64,000 bases of DNA from Pedobacter psychrodurus. Its GTDB lineage: Bacteria > Bacteroidota > Bacteroidia > Sphingobacteriales > Sphingobacteriaceae. Shown in pieces: positions 6,542 through 15,543 of this stretch. The stretch is taken from NCBI RefSeq assembly GCF_004331735.1, contig NZ_SJSO01000019.1:49395-113394 (forward strand). Reading direction: 5' to 3'. Each line of letters begins with the position of its first letter. Position 1 is the stretch's first letter. The position numbers and the translations under genes were made by a program. The notes under the pieces were generated by a model. That model was not told the DNA's origin. It worked only from the letters and a program-made list of their open reading frames with translations, and searched no databases.

Positions 6542-9418
6542 TTAAGGAACGATCTCTTCTAAATAACTCTCAATTGGCGGACAAGCACAGATTAATGCTC
6601 TATCACCATGACTATCGTTAACACGACCAACTGAAGGCCAGAACTTGCGCTCTAACACATAAGGAAGCGGGAATGCAGCTGTTTGACGGCTATAAGCATG
6701 ATCCCATTCATTAGCAGTAATTACCGATACCGTATGAGGTGCATTTTTTAATGGGTTATCTACTTTATCTAAAGTACCGTTTTCTACCTCGGTGATTTCG
6801 TTCTTAATTGCAATCAATGCATCACAGAAACGATCTAACTCATGTTTAGGCTCCGATTCAGTTGGCTCAACCATCAAGGTACCCGCAACCGGGAACGAAA
6901 CTGTTGGTGCGTGGAAACCGTAATCCATTAAACGTTTTGCAATATCGGTTACTTCAATTCCGAAAGCTTTGAACGAACGGCAATCTAAGATCATCTCGTG
7001 TGCACAACGGCCCTGAGCGCCCGAATAAAGCACTGGATAGTGTTGCTCTAAACGTGCTTTCATATAGTTTGCGTTTAAAATCGCATATTTAGTGGCATTG
7101 GTTAAACCTTCAGCACCCATCATCGCAATATAAGCGTGAGAGATAATCAGGATCGAAGCCGAACCCCATGGTGCAGATGAAACTGCAGAAATTGATTTCC
7201 CTTTATCGATATCAACCACAGCATGACCAGGAAGATAAGGAACTAAGTGTTTTGCAACACCAATTGGGCCCATACCCGGACCGCCACCACCATGAGGGAT
7301 ACAGAATGTTTTGTGCAAATTTAAGTGACAAACATCGGCACCAATATTGGCCGGGCTTGTTAATCCAACCTGTGCATTCATGTTTGCACCATCCATATAA
7401 ACCTGTCCGCCGTTAGCGTGGATGGTTTCACAAATTTCGATAATGCTTTCTTCAAATACTCCGTGGGTAGATGGATAGGTTACCATCAAACACGACAGGT
7501 TATCTTTGTGTAATTCTGCTTTTGCTTTTAAATCTTCAACATCGATATTACCGTTTTCTAAAGATTTAACCACAACAATTTTCATGTCGGCCATTGCAGC
7601 AGAAGCAGGGTTTGTTCCGTGTGCCGAAGCTGGAATTAATGCTACGTTGCGGTGGAAATCACCTCTATCGTGATGATAAGCACGGATAACCATTAGACCG
7701 GCATATTCGCCTTGAGCCCCAGCATTTGGCTGTAAACTCATTGCCGCGAAACCCGTAATTTCACTTAACCATTTATCCAATTCGTTAAAAACCGAATAGT
7801 AACCCAATACCTGATCTGCAGGAGCAAACGGATGGATGCGACCAAAGTGAGACCAGGTAACCGGAATCATCTCTGCCGTAGCATTTAATTTCATGGTACA
7901 GCTACCCAAAGCAATCATCGAATGGCAAAGCGATAAATCTTTAGCTTCTAATGATTTGATATAACGCAACATTTCGTGTTCTGAGTGGTGCGCGTTAAAA
8001 ATTGGGTGCGTTAAATAAGCCGAAGTACGTTGTAAAACAGCCGGAATAACGGTTTGTACATTTTCAACAACCTCAACCTGATCAGCCGCGATGGCTTTTA
8101 CTTTAGCAAAGATTTTAGCAATTAAAGCTACATCTTCGAAAGTGCTTGTTTCGTCGAATGAAATGGTTGCAACGTTACCAACATAATTTAAGTTGATTTC
8201 GTTATCAATACATCCTGAGTGGATACCGCCTTTTAAATCGCCTAAATCGAAACGGATGGTATCGAAATAAGCTGAGTTTAACTGCTCGAAACCTAAACCT
8301 TTTAAAGTAGATGCCAAACTGATGGCCAAACCATGTGTACGTTCTGCAATGGCTTTTAATCCTTTCGGGCCATGGTAAGCGGCATAAAAACCAGCCATAA
8401 TAGCCAATAATGCCTGTGCAGTACAGATGTTTGATGTTGCTTTATCTCTACGGATGTGCTGTTCGCGTGTTTGCAAGGCCATACGTAAAGCATAATCGCC
8501 ATGGCTATCGATGGTTACACCGATAATACGACCAGGGATGTTACGTTTATATTCTTCTTTAGTTGCAAAAAATGCAGCATGCGGTCCACCAAAACCCATT
8601 GGTATACCTAAACGCTGTGTAGTACCTACCACTACATCAGCTCCCCACTCGCCTGGAGGCGTTAGTAAGGTTAAGCTTAAAATATCGGCAACTACCGTTA
8701 ATTTAATATTTTGGTTGTGCAATGCCGATGCGAAATCTTTGTAATCGAAAACCTCACCGTTTCCTGCCGGATACTGAACAATTGCACCAAAGAAATCTTC
8801 AGTAGCTACGAAATCTAAATGACTTCCGATAACCAGTTCAATACCGTAAGGATTTGCACGTGTTTTTAAAATATCAATTGTTTGAGGGAAAACCAATTCT
8901 GATACGAAGAACTTTTTAGCCGCCTGGTTTTTACGCAAGCTATATTGCATAAACATCGCTTCAGCGGCAGCAGTACCTTCATCCAATAAAGATGCATTGG
9001 CAATTTCCATTCCGGTTAAATCGATAACCATGGTTTGGAAATTTAACAAAGCCTGCAAACGGCCTTGTGCAATTTCTGCCTGGTATGGCGTATATTGTGT
9101 ATACCATCCTGGGTTTTCGAATACGTTACGTAAAATTACACCTGGAGTAATGGTATCATAATAACCCTGACCGATAAAGCTTTTGAAAACTTTATTCAAC
9201 AATGAAGTTTGTTTTAAAGCACCAAGATATTCAGTTTCTGATTTCGCTGCAGGCAAATTTAACGGCTGTTTTAACCTTATTGCCGTCGGAACAGTTTGTT
9301 CAATCAGCTCATCAATAGAATTAACGCCAACAGTTTGCAACATTTCGGCTGTATCTGCCTCATTTGGCGCAATATGACGATTTTGAAAATCTTCCTTGTA
9401 ATGGATATTTAAGCTCAT
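6542..9418 (-). CDS. gcvP: Glycine dehydrogenase (decarboxylating), P-protein
   Basis: PLP-dependent P-protein of the glycine cleavage system, which decarboxylates glycine and passes the aminomethyl group to GcvH lipoate. At 958 aa it is the single-chain (fused alpha-beta) form. The PLP lysine is in HLNLHKTFCIPHGGGGPGMG (about residue 702). The N-terminal IAPNEADTAEML and the GYYDTITPGVILRNVFENPGWYTQYTPYQ region are also typical, though the motifs are spread over the protein. GcvH and GcvT are not in the window. A TACCTTTG box lies 26 bp upstream of the ATG. Confidence 0.98.
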   Translation of the reverse strand: MSLNIHYKEDFQNRHIAPNEADTAEMLQTVGVNSIDELIEQTVPTAIRLKQPLNLPAAKSETEYLGALKQTSLLNKVFKSFIGQGYYDTITPGVILRNVFENPGWYTQYTPYQAEIAQGRLQALLNFQTMVIDLTGMEIANASLLDEGTAAAEAMFMQYSLRKNQAAKKFFVSELVFPQTIDILKTRANPYGIELVIGSHLDFVATEDFFGAIVQYPAGNGEVFDYKDFASALHNQNIKLTVVADILSLTLLTPPGEWGADVVVGTTQRLGIPMGFGGPHAAFFATKEEYKRNIPGRIIGVTIDSHGDYALRMALQTREQHIRRDKATSNICTAQALLAIMAGFYAAYHGPKGLKAIAERTHGLAISLASTLKGLGFEQLNSAYFDTIRFDLGDLKGGIHSGCIDNEINLNYVGNVATISFDETSTFEDVALIAKIFAKVKAIAADQVEVVENVQTVIPAVLQRTSAYLTHPIFNAHHSEHEMLRYIKSLEAKDLSLCHSMIALGSCTMKLNATAEMIPVTWSHFGRIHPFAPADQVLGYYSVFNELDKWLSEITGFAAMSLQPNAGAQGEYAGLMVIRAYHHDRGDFHRNVALIPASAHGTNPASAAMADMKIVVVKSLENGNIDVEDLKAKAELHKDNLSCLMVTYPSTHGVFEESIIEICETIHANGGQVYMDGANMNAQVGLTSPANIGADVCHLNLHKTFCIPHGGGGPGMGPIGVAKHLVPYLPGHAVVDIDKGKSISAVSSAPWGSASILIISHAYIAMMGAEGLTNATKYAILNANYMKARLEQHYPVLYSGAQGRCAHEMILDCRSFKAFGIEVTDIAKRLMDYGFHAPTVSFPVAGTLMVEPTESEPKHELDRFCDALIAIKNEITEVENGTLDKVDNPLKNAPHTVSVITANEWDHAYSRQTAAFPLPYVLERKFWPSVGRVNDSHGDRALICACPPIESYLEEIVP

Positions 9419-9443
9419 GCGGTATGAATAATAAATTTGCGTG

Positions 9444-9451
9444 CAAAGGTA
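9444..9451 (-). promoter_or_regulatory. -7 box TACCTTTG of gcvP
   Basis: Minus-strand TACCTTTG predicts transcription from about 9440, a leader of roughly 20 nt. I saw no glycine-riboswitch-like tandem aptamer in so short a leader. Confidence 0.55.
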
Positions 9452-9552
9452 GCAAAAACGAAGCTGTATTTTGCTATATATCAGTGTAAAAAAGGTGTCC
9501 TATTTATACTTAAAAGCGACAAAATAGATAGATTTTGTACAGAAAGCAGAAG

Positions 9553-9640
9553 ACAAACGTTTGTTCATTTTTATCTAAGAATCCTATTATTTGGAAAGTT
9601 ATAGCAGTTCTGAAATTTAAATCTGTCAAGATCTATTTTA
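9553..9640 (+). repeat. Degenerate left part of the modular repeat (copy G) with ACAAACGTTTGT palindrome
   Basis: ACAAACGTTTGT at 9553-9564 is a perfect palindrome followed by TCATTTTTAT and then TATTTGGAAAG...GCAGTTCTGAAATTTAAATC. The same order (palindrome, TCATTTTAT, ATTTAGAAAGC...) is found at 13534-13600. The 349-bp gap 9419-9767 holds this, the two divergent -7 boxes and nothing else recognisable. Confidence 0.6.
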
Positions 9641-9730
9641 TCAATCTTTTTGAATCCGTTCACACCAAATCGATACTCCCGTACAGTGTAAAATAGAAGC
9701 TACTTAAGGTTAGTCAAAAATTCATTTTCA

Positions 9731-9738
9731 TACCTTTG
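9731..9738 (+). promoter_or_regulatory. -7 box TACCTTTG of the gene at 9768
   Basis: TACCTTTG predicts transcription from about 9742 and a leader of about 25 nt to the ATG at 9768. Confidence 0.55.
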
Positions 9739-9767
9739 CGAACCATTTATCTAAATGTGTTTTGTTT

Positions 9768-10619
9768 ATGCCAACAGCTAAAAATAATGTTGCTCTTCTC
9801 GTTCATGCCTGCGATCGCTACGAATTTCTTTTTAAAGGTTTTGATTACACTTTCTCAGAAAACTGGGATTTCGAAATACCATGCAATTATTATTTCGCTA
9901 CAGAAGTAAAAGAAGTAGAAGTGAATGGTTTTACAAACATCAAATCGGGTAAAGGCGAATGGGCCGATCGCCTGGTAACGCTGTTAAGCAATATAGACGA
10001 AGAGTATGTGCTTTACTTTCAGGAAGACATGTGGTTAAGCAAGTCCGTAAATCCTAAGTTCTTTATAGCGCTGTTCGAACGGGCAATTAAAAATGGTTGG
10101 CAACAGGTTAAACTCCATAGTTCTAGTGTTTACAAAACTAAAGAAACCACTAATTTTATTGAAGGATTTAATATTGCGGAAATCGATAATAAGGCATCAA
10201 ATTATTTAATGTCGCACCAAATTACGCTTTGGAAAAAAGATTTTCTGCTGGCGCAACTTTATAAACAAGAGCACCCATGGAGGAATGAGCGCAAAGGTAC
10301 AAAGAGGTTGAAAAAATTAAACCCTTTGATTCTTCATGTAGATTGCTTTGCTGAAAACGGCGCTGCAGAAATCAACAACAATAAAAATCCATCCGAACGA
10401 AGCGAATATTATGCAGTTTCATTTAACAGCACCTTAAATCACAATGCTGTGCGGTTTATCGAGGTGTTAAAATCAGGTAGTCAATCTCAAAAAGACTATG
10501 CTGCAGAACTGCAAAATCATTATGATAATAATCTAACCCACGATGGTAAGGAAAAACCCAAAAAAGTAGATTTGTTTAAGAAAATTAAAACCTTTTTTCG
10601 AAAAACCATTAGCAAGTAA
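9768..10619 (+). CDS. Putative glycosyltransferase-like protein
   Basis: 283 aa with the ATG at 9768; an in-frame TTG six bases earlier is a weaker start. N-terminal NVALLVHACDRYEFLFKGFDYTF looks like the first strand of a GT-A-like nucleotide-sugar fold. VLYFQEDMWLSKSV near residue 85-100 resembles an acidic (DxD-like) metal site, followed by WQQVKLHSS and a basic C-terminal tail (KPKKVDLFKKIKTFFRK). No signal peptide or membrane segment. The family assignment is an inference from the fold pattern; no sugar or acceptor can be named. Confidence 0.5.
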   Translation: MPTAKNNVALLVHACDRYEFLFKGFDYTFSENWDFEIPCNYYFATEVKEVEVNGFTNIKSGKGEWADRLVTLLSNIDEEYVLYFQEDMWLSKSVNPKFFIALFERAIKNGWQQVKLHSSSVYKTKETTNFIEGFNIAEIDNKASNYLMSHQITLWKKDFLLAQLYKQEHPWRNERKGTKRLKKLNPLILHVDCFAENGAAEINNNKNPSERSEYYAVSFNSTLNHNAVRFIEVLKSGSQSQKDYAAELQNHYDNNLTHDGKEKPKKVDLFKKIKTFFRKTISK

Positions 10620-10632
10620 TTTTTGCATGTAT

Positions 10633-10838
10633 TATATTTGGAAAGCAACGGCCGTACTAAAGCTTAAGTTTGTTCCCGCCATTCGCTGCAATCTTTTTGT
10701 GGCACTCCATAACATTATAATCATTGCGAGGAGGAACAACGAAGCAATCTTTTTCGAGCGTGCAAGCAAAAAGGATTTTCGCTATTGTCGGGTTTAAAAC
10801 ATAGCGTAATACAAGAAACAAAGGTTGCAGGGTGCGAG
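10633..10838 (+). repeat. Modular intergenic repeat element, copy A
   Basis: Order: TATTTGGAAAGCAACGGC..., TCCCGCCATTCGCTGCAATC, TTTTTGTGG, a nested CATTGCGAGGAGGAACAACG unit, GCAAAAAGGATTTTCGCTAT, TGTCGGGTTTAAAAC, and an ACAAGAAACAAAGGTTGCAG tail. The two arms beside the nested unit are imperfect inverted repeats of each other. Confidence 0.85.
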
Positions 10839-10886
10839 TGCCAAATTAACCCTTGCGGCCAACTAAAGCCAGCCGCAAGGAGTGTG

Positions 10887-13436
10887 CTATTTAGTGAGCA
10901 AAGTATTTACGGCAATAACAAGTTGTTCTTTGTCACTTGGTCGCGGAGCCTTCATCGTGTTTACATTCCCTTCTTTATCAATTAAAATATAGGTAGGAAA
11001 ACTGTTTATCGAGAATCTGGTCTCAATCATATTTTGCTGCATTTCTGGCAAGCGGTAATGAACTGCATTTTCACTAGACAGTTCATATTCTTTGATAACA
11101 TTCTTCCAACCTTCTTCTGGAGAATTATTGGCGAAATACATAAATACAACATCTTTTCCCTTTAAAGCTTCTTTAACCGGTTTTACAAAAGGCATTTCGC
11201 CTTTGCAGGGGGCGCACCAAGTACCCCAAAAATCAACATAAATCACTTTTCCTTTATAAGGTTTGATTAGCTCAGCAAACAGAGAATCTGCATTTTTTGC
11301 ATCTTTTAAATGATCGGTTCTCTTTAAACTTTCCTTGTATTCCACATCAACCTTCGACATGTTTTGATAAGTAAGCTGGAGCTTCTCAATTTCACTCCGG
11401 TAGAAATCATTTTTTAAATTGCCCATAAACCGAGCAAATACAGTATCTGGCATTGCAGAATGTTTACCTTCAAGATATTTATAAAAACGACCTGCTATAA
11501 TACTCTCTCTCAAATCTTCGTTTTCGATATCTTTTGCAACCCTTAATTCCTTATCAAAAACTTTAAAAGCCAATTTTTGACCTGCCCGATCTATAATCTG
11601 TTCTTTATAAACCCTTCTTACACTATCTGCTAATTTTCGTTTTTCAGGAGAAAAGCCCTTCAAAAGCCGTAGATATTTTAGTGAGTCTTTAGTTGATCCA
11701 ATTTCATTCAATTCGATCTCTGCGAGCAGAGCCTCCTTTTCCTTGAATGATAAATTGATCTGTTTTAAATAAACCATTTCAGCAAGCACATCGTCCCATT
11801 TGACAGAACTTCCCTCATTCGAGACCAAATAAGCAAAGTAATCTCTTTTAAACGAAGAAAAATCCCTAACCAAAGTAAAAGGTTTAGGTGGGTTGTTTTT
11901 ATACAAACTATCGTTAACAAAATTTATAAACGGTTCAGGGAATTTCCCTTGCTTTAGCGTAAATCTTTTCTGCATTAAATCAAATCCCATTTTGTACTTA
12001 TAACCTTCTGATACAAAATATTTAAATCGGTTACTTGCATTGGGGTCCTTTACCAAATGTTTATTCAGATATGTAATTGCCTGTTGATGTTCTTTCTTAC
12101 TGATGGCTAAAAAAGATAACAAATCTGCATTTCTTCTGGCATTATAATCACTCTCTGAGGTTCTTGAGTAAGGGCCATAATACCTGTAATTCAATAATTC
12201 GTTATGAAAACCGGAATTATCGCCCATAGTACTCCTAACTTCTGTACTGGAATCTTCAAAATAAAAATAATGTTCACCCGGTTCAATCACGTCAATAACT
12301 CCATTCCTCTCCCAGTCTAAAAAAACCTGAGTAGTATTTAACAAAGGGATTTTGAGCGTAAAAAACCCGTTGCTATCCAAATCTCCATAGTAATTCACCT
12401 GCTCATCTTTTAAATGATCGGTAAAACCAACCGAAAAAGGTTTATTACTTGTTGGGTTTCTTAAATAGCCCGTAATAACTGCCGTATCCACTCTGGCAAA
12501 ATGGCTATCCTTAAATGACGTTGCATCTTTCGTTGTATTGGCTTTAAATTCTTTTTTCAACAGGTATACATTAATTATACCCTGGTCATCAACCAATTGT
12601 GCAACACTATCGTTTTTCGCTGTAAATTGAATATTTTTCTCCTTACCATCTTTAAGAAGTGTAATTTTTAAACTTTTTCCATTTTTTTCGATGCTTTTGT
12701 AGGGATAAACCTTCTGATTGTAGATCGCAAAGTCTTCAAAAAAACCATACTGCCATGCGTTGGTTTCATCGTTTATCCAATTACCCAAGAATTGATACAC
12801 CAATGGATTCTTAGCAATAGGAACATAAATTTTAAGCCCTTCGAGACTGTTTAACTTTAAAGCTTTGACCAATTTATGTACATAAACCATCCTGCAGCTA
12901 TCTTTATCTTTCAACAAAAACCGATCTTCTTTATCCATGTAGTTGCCGGCCCATGCAATGTCCCATTCCTTATTTTGATAAAGCATTTTATGCTTGGTTG
13001 TGATGTAAAAATCGGAATGAGATGGTGTACTCACCCATTTTCCAAAATAGTATGATGGGATTTCGTATTTGCTATAAACTTTAATATCAGGATCAGAAGC
13101 GTTCCAGGCACAAGATATTTCTTTCTCCCATCGGTTAAATTTTAATAAAGCTTTACCATAGGCGGGAGCTTTAATTTCTAAGGTTAAAAGGTCTTTGCCT
13201 CTTGTATTTAACCATAATTTGGTGATTCCGTTACTATTCTTCACACTATCGACCATGTACATTCGATAGTTATACTCAACATAATTATCGCCAATTAAGG
13301 TACCGTTCCAGTTGCCTACTTTTGCTGCTTTATAACTCCAAAAGCCATGAAGATTTTTGGGCACAATAGGTTTTGCCTGGGCAGGGATTAAATAAAAAAA
13401 GAAAATGAGGGTGAAGAGGTGAGCTAGATTTTTCAT
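10887..13436 (-). CDS. Exported thioredoxin-fold protein (TlpA/ResA-like C-terminal domain), 849 aa
   Basis: Signal peptide at 1-21 (ends AQA). The C-terminal 135 residues or so are a TlpA/ResA-type thioredoxin domain: VIYVDFWGTWCAPCKGEMPF with active-site WCAPC, then the cis-Pro region FSINSFPTYILIDKEG. The N-terminal 700 residues are unrecognised. They contain strand-rich segments (GFWSYKAAKVGNWNGTLIG), a carboxypeptidase-like or beta-sandwich stretch around TAVITGYLRNPTS, and a helical middle. Large exported TlpA-fold proteins with long N-terminal regions are common in Bacteroidota. Likely a periplasmic thiol reductant or isomerase; partner unknown. Confidence 0.85.
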   Translation of the reverse strand: MKNLAHLFTLIFFFYLIPAQAKPIVPKNLHGFWSYKAAKVGNWNGTLIGDNYVEYNYRMYMVDSVKNSNGITKLWLNTRGKDLLTLEIKAPAYGKALLKFNRWEKEISCAWNASDPDIKVYSKYEIPSYYFGKWVSTPSHSDFYITTKHKMLYQNKEWDIAWAGNYMDKEDRFLLKDKDSCRMVYVHKLVKALKLNSLEGLKIYVPIAKNPLVYQFLGNWINDETNAWQYGFFEDFAIYNQKVYPYKSIEKNGKSLKITLLKDGKEKNIQFTAKNDSVAQLVDDQGIINVYLLKKEFKANTTKDATSFKDSHFARVDTAVITGYLRNPTSNKPFSVGFTDHLKDEQVNYYGDLDSNGFFTLKIPLLNTTQVFLDWERNGVIDVIEPGEHYFYFEDSSTEVRSTMGDNSGFHNELLNYRYYGPYSRTSESDYNARRNADLLSFLAISKKEHQQAITYLNKHLVKDPNASNRFKYFVSEGYKYKMGFDLMQKRFTLKQGKFPEPFINFVNDSLYKNNPPKPFTLVRDFSSFKRDYFAYLVSNEGSSVKWDDVLAEMVYLKQINLSFKEKEALLAEIELNEIGSTKDSLKYLRLLKGFSPEKRKLADSVRRVYKEQIIDRAGQKLAFKVFDKELRVAKDIENEDLRESIIAGRFYKYLEGKHSAMPDTVFARFMGNLKNDFYRSEIEKLQLTYQNMSKVDVEYKESLKRTDHLKDAKNADSLFAELIKPYKGKVIYVDFWGTWCAPCKGEMPFVKPVKEALKGKDVVFMYFANNSPEEGWKNVIKEYELSSENAVHYRLPEMQQNMIETRFSINSFPTYILIDKEGNVNTMKAPRPSDKEQLVIAVNTLLTK

Positions 13437-13533
13437 TGTTATTATTTAGATTAGACTGATGAAGGTATCAAGTTTTTAATCTAAAATTTCTTAAAAAATG
13501 TTAAAAATCAGATAGTTCCACTTTTTAATCCAA

Positions 13534-13795
13534 AACAAACGTTTGTTCATTTTATTTGATGAACTGATTATTTAGAAAGCAATTGCTGTGCTAAAATTCG
13601 ACCTGCTCCCGCCATCCGCTACAATCTTTTTGCTACTCTTTGCCATGCTGAGGCACGAAGCATCTGTTTCATAGCTTGCAGATGTTTCGTGCCTCAGCAT
13701 GACAGTATATTCAAGGTTGCTGCAAACAAAAAGGATTTTTGCTGCTGTCGGGTTTAAAACGTCAGGTACTGTAAGAAACAGAGGCTGCAGAGCGC
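13534..13795 (+). repeat. Modular intergenic repeat element, copy B, with AACAAACGTTTGTT palindrome
   Basis: A 14-bp perfect palindrome AACAAACGTTTGTT (13534-13547) is followed by ATTTAGAAAGCAATTGCTGT..., CTCCCGCCATCCGCTACAAT, CTTTTTGC, then a different nested hairpin (CCATGCTGAGGCACGAAGCA...TGCCTCAGCATGACAG, about 13648-13712). The right arm CAAAAAGGATTTTTGCTGCT, GTCGGGTTTAAAACGT and AAGAAACAGAGGCTGCAGAG follow. It fills most of the gap 13437-13844. Confidence 0.85.
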
Positions 13796-13844
13796 AATAG
13801 GTATTATGCTTTCACCTTTGGTCTTTCAGCTTTAGTCTCCAAAC

Positions 13845-14408
13845 CTACTTCTGCACTTTCCAGCCTTCATCCTTACTCAACTTTAATTTATAAGTTTTGG
13901 TAATGAAGTTGCTGTTTTTATTGGCGTCCTTATCGAATGGCTCGAAATCGGTAGTTGTCATTTTAAGTGAAACCGTTACTTTGGCTGTGCTTGAGTTTAC
14001 CTGCGCAAAATCGACAGGTTTTTCGTCTGATAAAACATATTCTACAACTTTTACCGTGGCTTTGTCACCATCCTGTTTCAACACCAACGGACTTGCCTTA
14101 TCGGTTAAAGTAATTTGGTAAACAAAACTGCTATCTTTCGATAAGAATTTTTTCTTGGCTTCCTTCAAACTCAATGAAACTAAACCTTTACTCGCTAAAG
14201 ATTTATATTTCCCTAGCTCAAACATATCGTTTGTACTATTGAATTTGATCTCCCCAAAGTTGAAACGTGTTGTTTTATATTCAGGATTGGCTTTTAAATA
14301 GTCGGTAATTACCTCAGCAGCTTCATCTTGATTAATAGTAGTTTTGGTTTTACATCCTATGAAACCAATGATGACAAAAGATAAAATATAAATGGTAAGT
14401 TTTTTCAT
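13845..14408 (-). CDS. Hypothetical lipoprotein
   Basis: 187 aa. Lipobox GFIGC puts the lipid-modified Cys at residue 19. The mature protein begins with a short helix (EAAEVITDYLKANPEY) and continues as mixed alpha/beta with a C-terminal NFITKTYKLKLSKDEGWKVQK. The end resembles sensor-like or NTF2-like lipoproteins that close with a GWKV strand. Not recognised further. It lies alone between repeat copy B and the EamA gene. Confidence 0.72.
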   Translation of the reverse strand: MKKLTIYILSFVIIGFIGCKTKTTINQDEAAEVITDYLKANPEYKTTRFNFGEIKFNSTNDMFELGKYKSLASKGLVSLSLKEAKKKFLSKDSSFVYQITLTDKASPLVLKQDGDKATVKVVEYVLSDEKPVDFAQVNSSTAKVTVSLKMTTTDFEPFDKDANKNSNFITKTYKLKLSKDEGWKVQK

Positions 14409-14523
14409 GTGTAAATGCTTTATGCTTTTTAAAGATATTTATTTTTTTTTGTAAGTCGGAGGTCAGGGGTCCGAAAGTCGGAAGATTATTAGCGCAAATT
14501 TTAACCTTACACCCTCCACCTTT

Positions 14524-15420
14524 CTACCGTCCACCTTTTTTCAAATATTTCAAATTAGGCAAAACCATTGCCGATAAAATTACCACAACGCCTACCCATC
14601 TTAAAAACGACACCTGTTCTTGTAAAACAAAGCCAGCCATCATCACAGCAACAGGCAATTCTGCAGCACTCAATATAGAACTAATAGCCGTGCCGATTCT
14701 GGGAACACCTTCGGCATAAAACAAGGGCGGAATAACTGTACCGAAAACGGAAATAATCAACCCCCATTTTAATAAACTTCCATTTAAAGCACCGTTAAAT
14801 AAAAATGTTGGCGGGAAAATAATAAAGATCAAGATACAGGCACCGGTAATCATCAAGGCACTTTTTTGTAATGGAGCATATTCATTTCCAATTCTACCAC
14901 TCAGTAATAAAAAGCCCGCATAACATATTGCAGCCAATAATCCAAAACCTATCCCTTTTAAATCCATACTTTCGATACTTGTTTCTGCCATTCCGCTGGC
15001 TAAAACTGTTCCGCCTAAAACCAATAAAATGGCCAAAAGCTGTAAGCCTGTAGGTTTCTTTTTAAAAATGAGGTATTCCATTAAAATGCTCATCCATATA
15101 AATTGCATCAACAGAATAATAGCCACTGAGTTAGGCACAAGCTTTACACATTGATAGTAAAAAATACTTACCAAGCCTGTACACGTCCCGGCCAGCACCA
15201 TTTTCCACCAAGGGGTTTTAATGATGATTGTTTTGGCTTTATAACCAGCCGTTCTGCTATGAAAGAAAAATAGCACCCATAAAATTACGGCACCAAAGAA
15301 AGCCTGAGCACCTGTAACATCACCCAAAGTATAACCTTCGTGATAAGCCAGTTTAACAAAAGTAGAGAGGATACCAAAACTACAGGCACCAAAAAAAACA
15401 AGGAGGGTTCCTTTTAACAT
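14524..15420 (-). CDS. EamA-family (drug/metabolite superfamily) transporter
   Basis: 298 aa with about ten hydrophobic segments in two EamA repeats: the first from LLVFFGACSFGILSTFVKLA to FIWMSILMEYL, the second from GIGFGLLAAICYAGFLLLSG to VVVILSAMVLPN. Inner-membrane permease for an unknown metabolite; the family includes amino-acid and metabolite exporters. An AACCGC...GCGGTT-type intergenic repeat separates it from pdxJ upstream. Confidence 0.9.
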   Translation of the reverse strand: MLKGTLLVFFGACSFGILSTFVKLAYHEGYTLGDVTGAQAFFGAVILWVLFFFHSRTAGYKAKTIIIKTPWWKMVLAGTCTGLVSIFYYQCVKLVPNSVAIILLMQFIWMSILMEYLIFKKKPTGLQLLAILLVLGGTVLASGMAETSIESMDLKGIGFGLLAAICYAGFLLLSGRIGNEYAPLQKSALMITGACILIFIIFPPTFLFNGALNGSLLKWGLIISVFGTVIPPLFYAEGVPRIGTAISSILSAAELPVAVMMAGFVLQEQVSFLRWVGVVVILSAMVLPNLKYLKKGGR

Positions 15421-15431
15421 ATATTTCGTTG

Positions 15432-15542
15432 TTTAACCGCTAAGGGCGCTAAGTGTTTGCAGAGAACCGCAAAGCATGATTAGAATGCGCCCAACTTTGC
15501 GTTTCTTTGCGTCATCTTTCTTTGCAGTCTTTGCGGTTAAAA
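15432..15542. repeat. Intergenic repeat with AACCGCTAAGG / CTTTGCGGTTAAA ends
   Basis: Inverted-repeat text built on AACCGC(T)AAGG...AGAACCGCAAAGC...CTTTGCGTTTCTTTGCG...GTCTTTGCGGTT. Related text is at 3789-3880 and 19652-19780. It fills the space between the EamA and pdxJ genes. Confidence 0.7.
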
Positions 15543-15543
15543 A

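Noticed and set aside
9419..9767. Glycine riboswitch upstream of gcvP
   Set aside because: The predicted leader is only about 20 nt and no tandem aptamer structure is visible.
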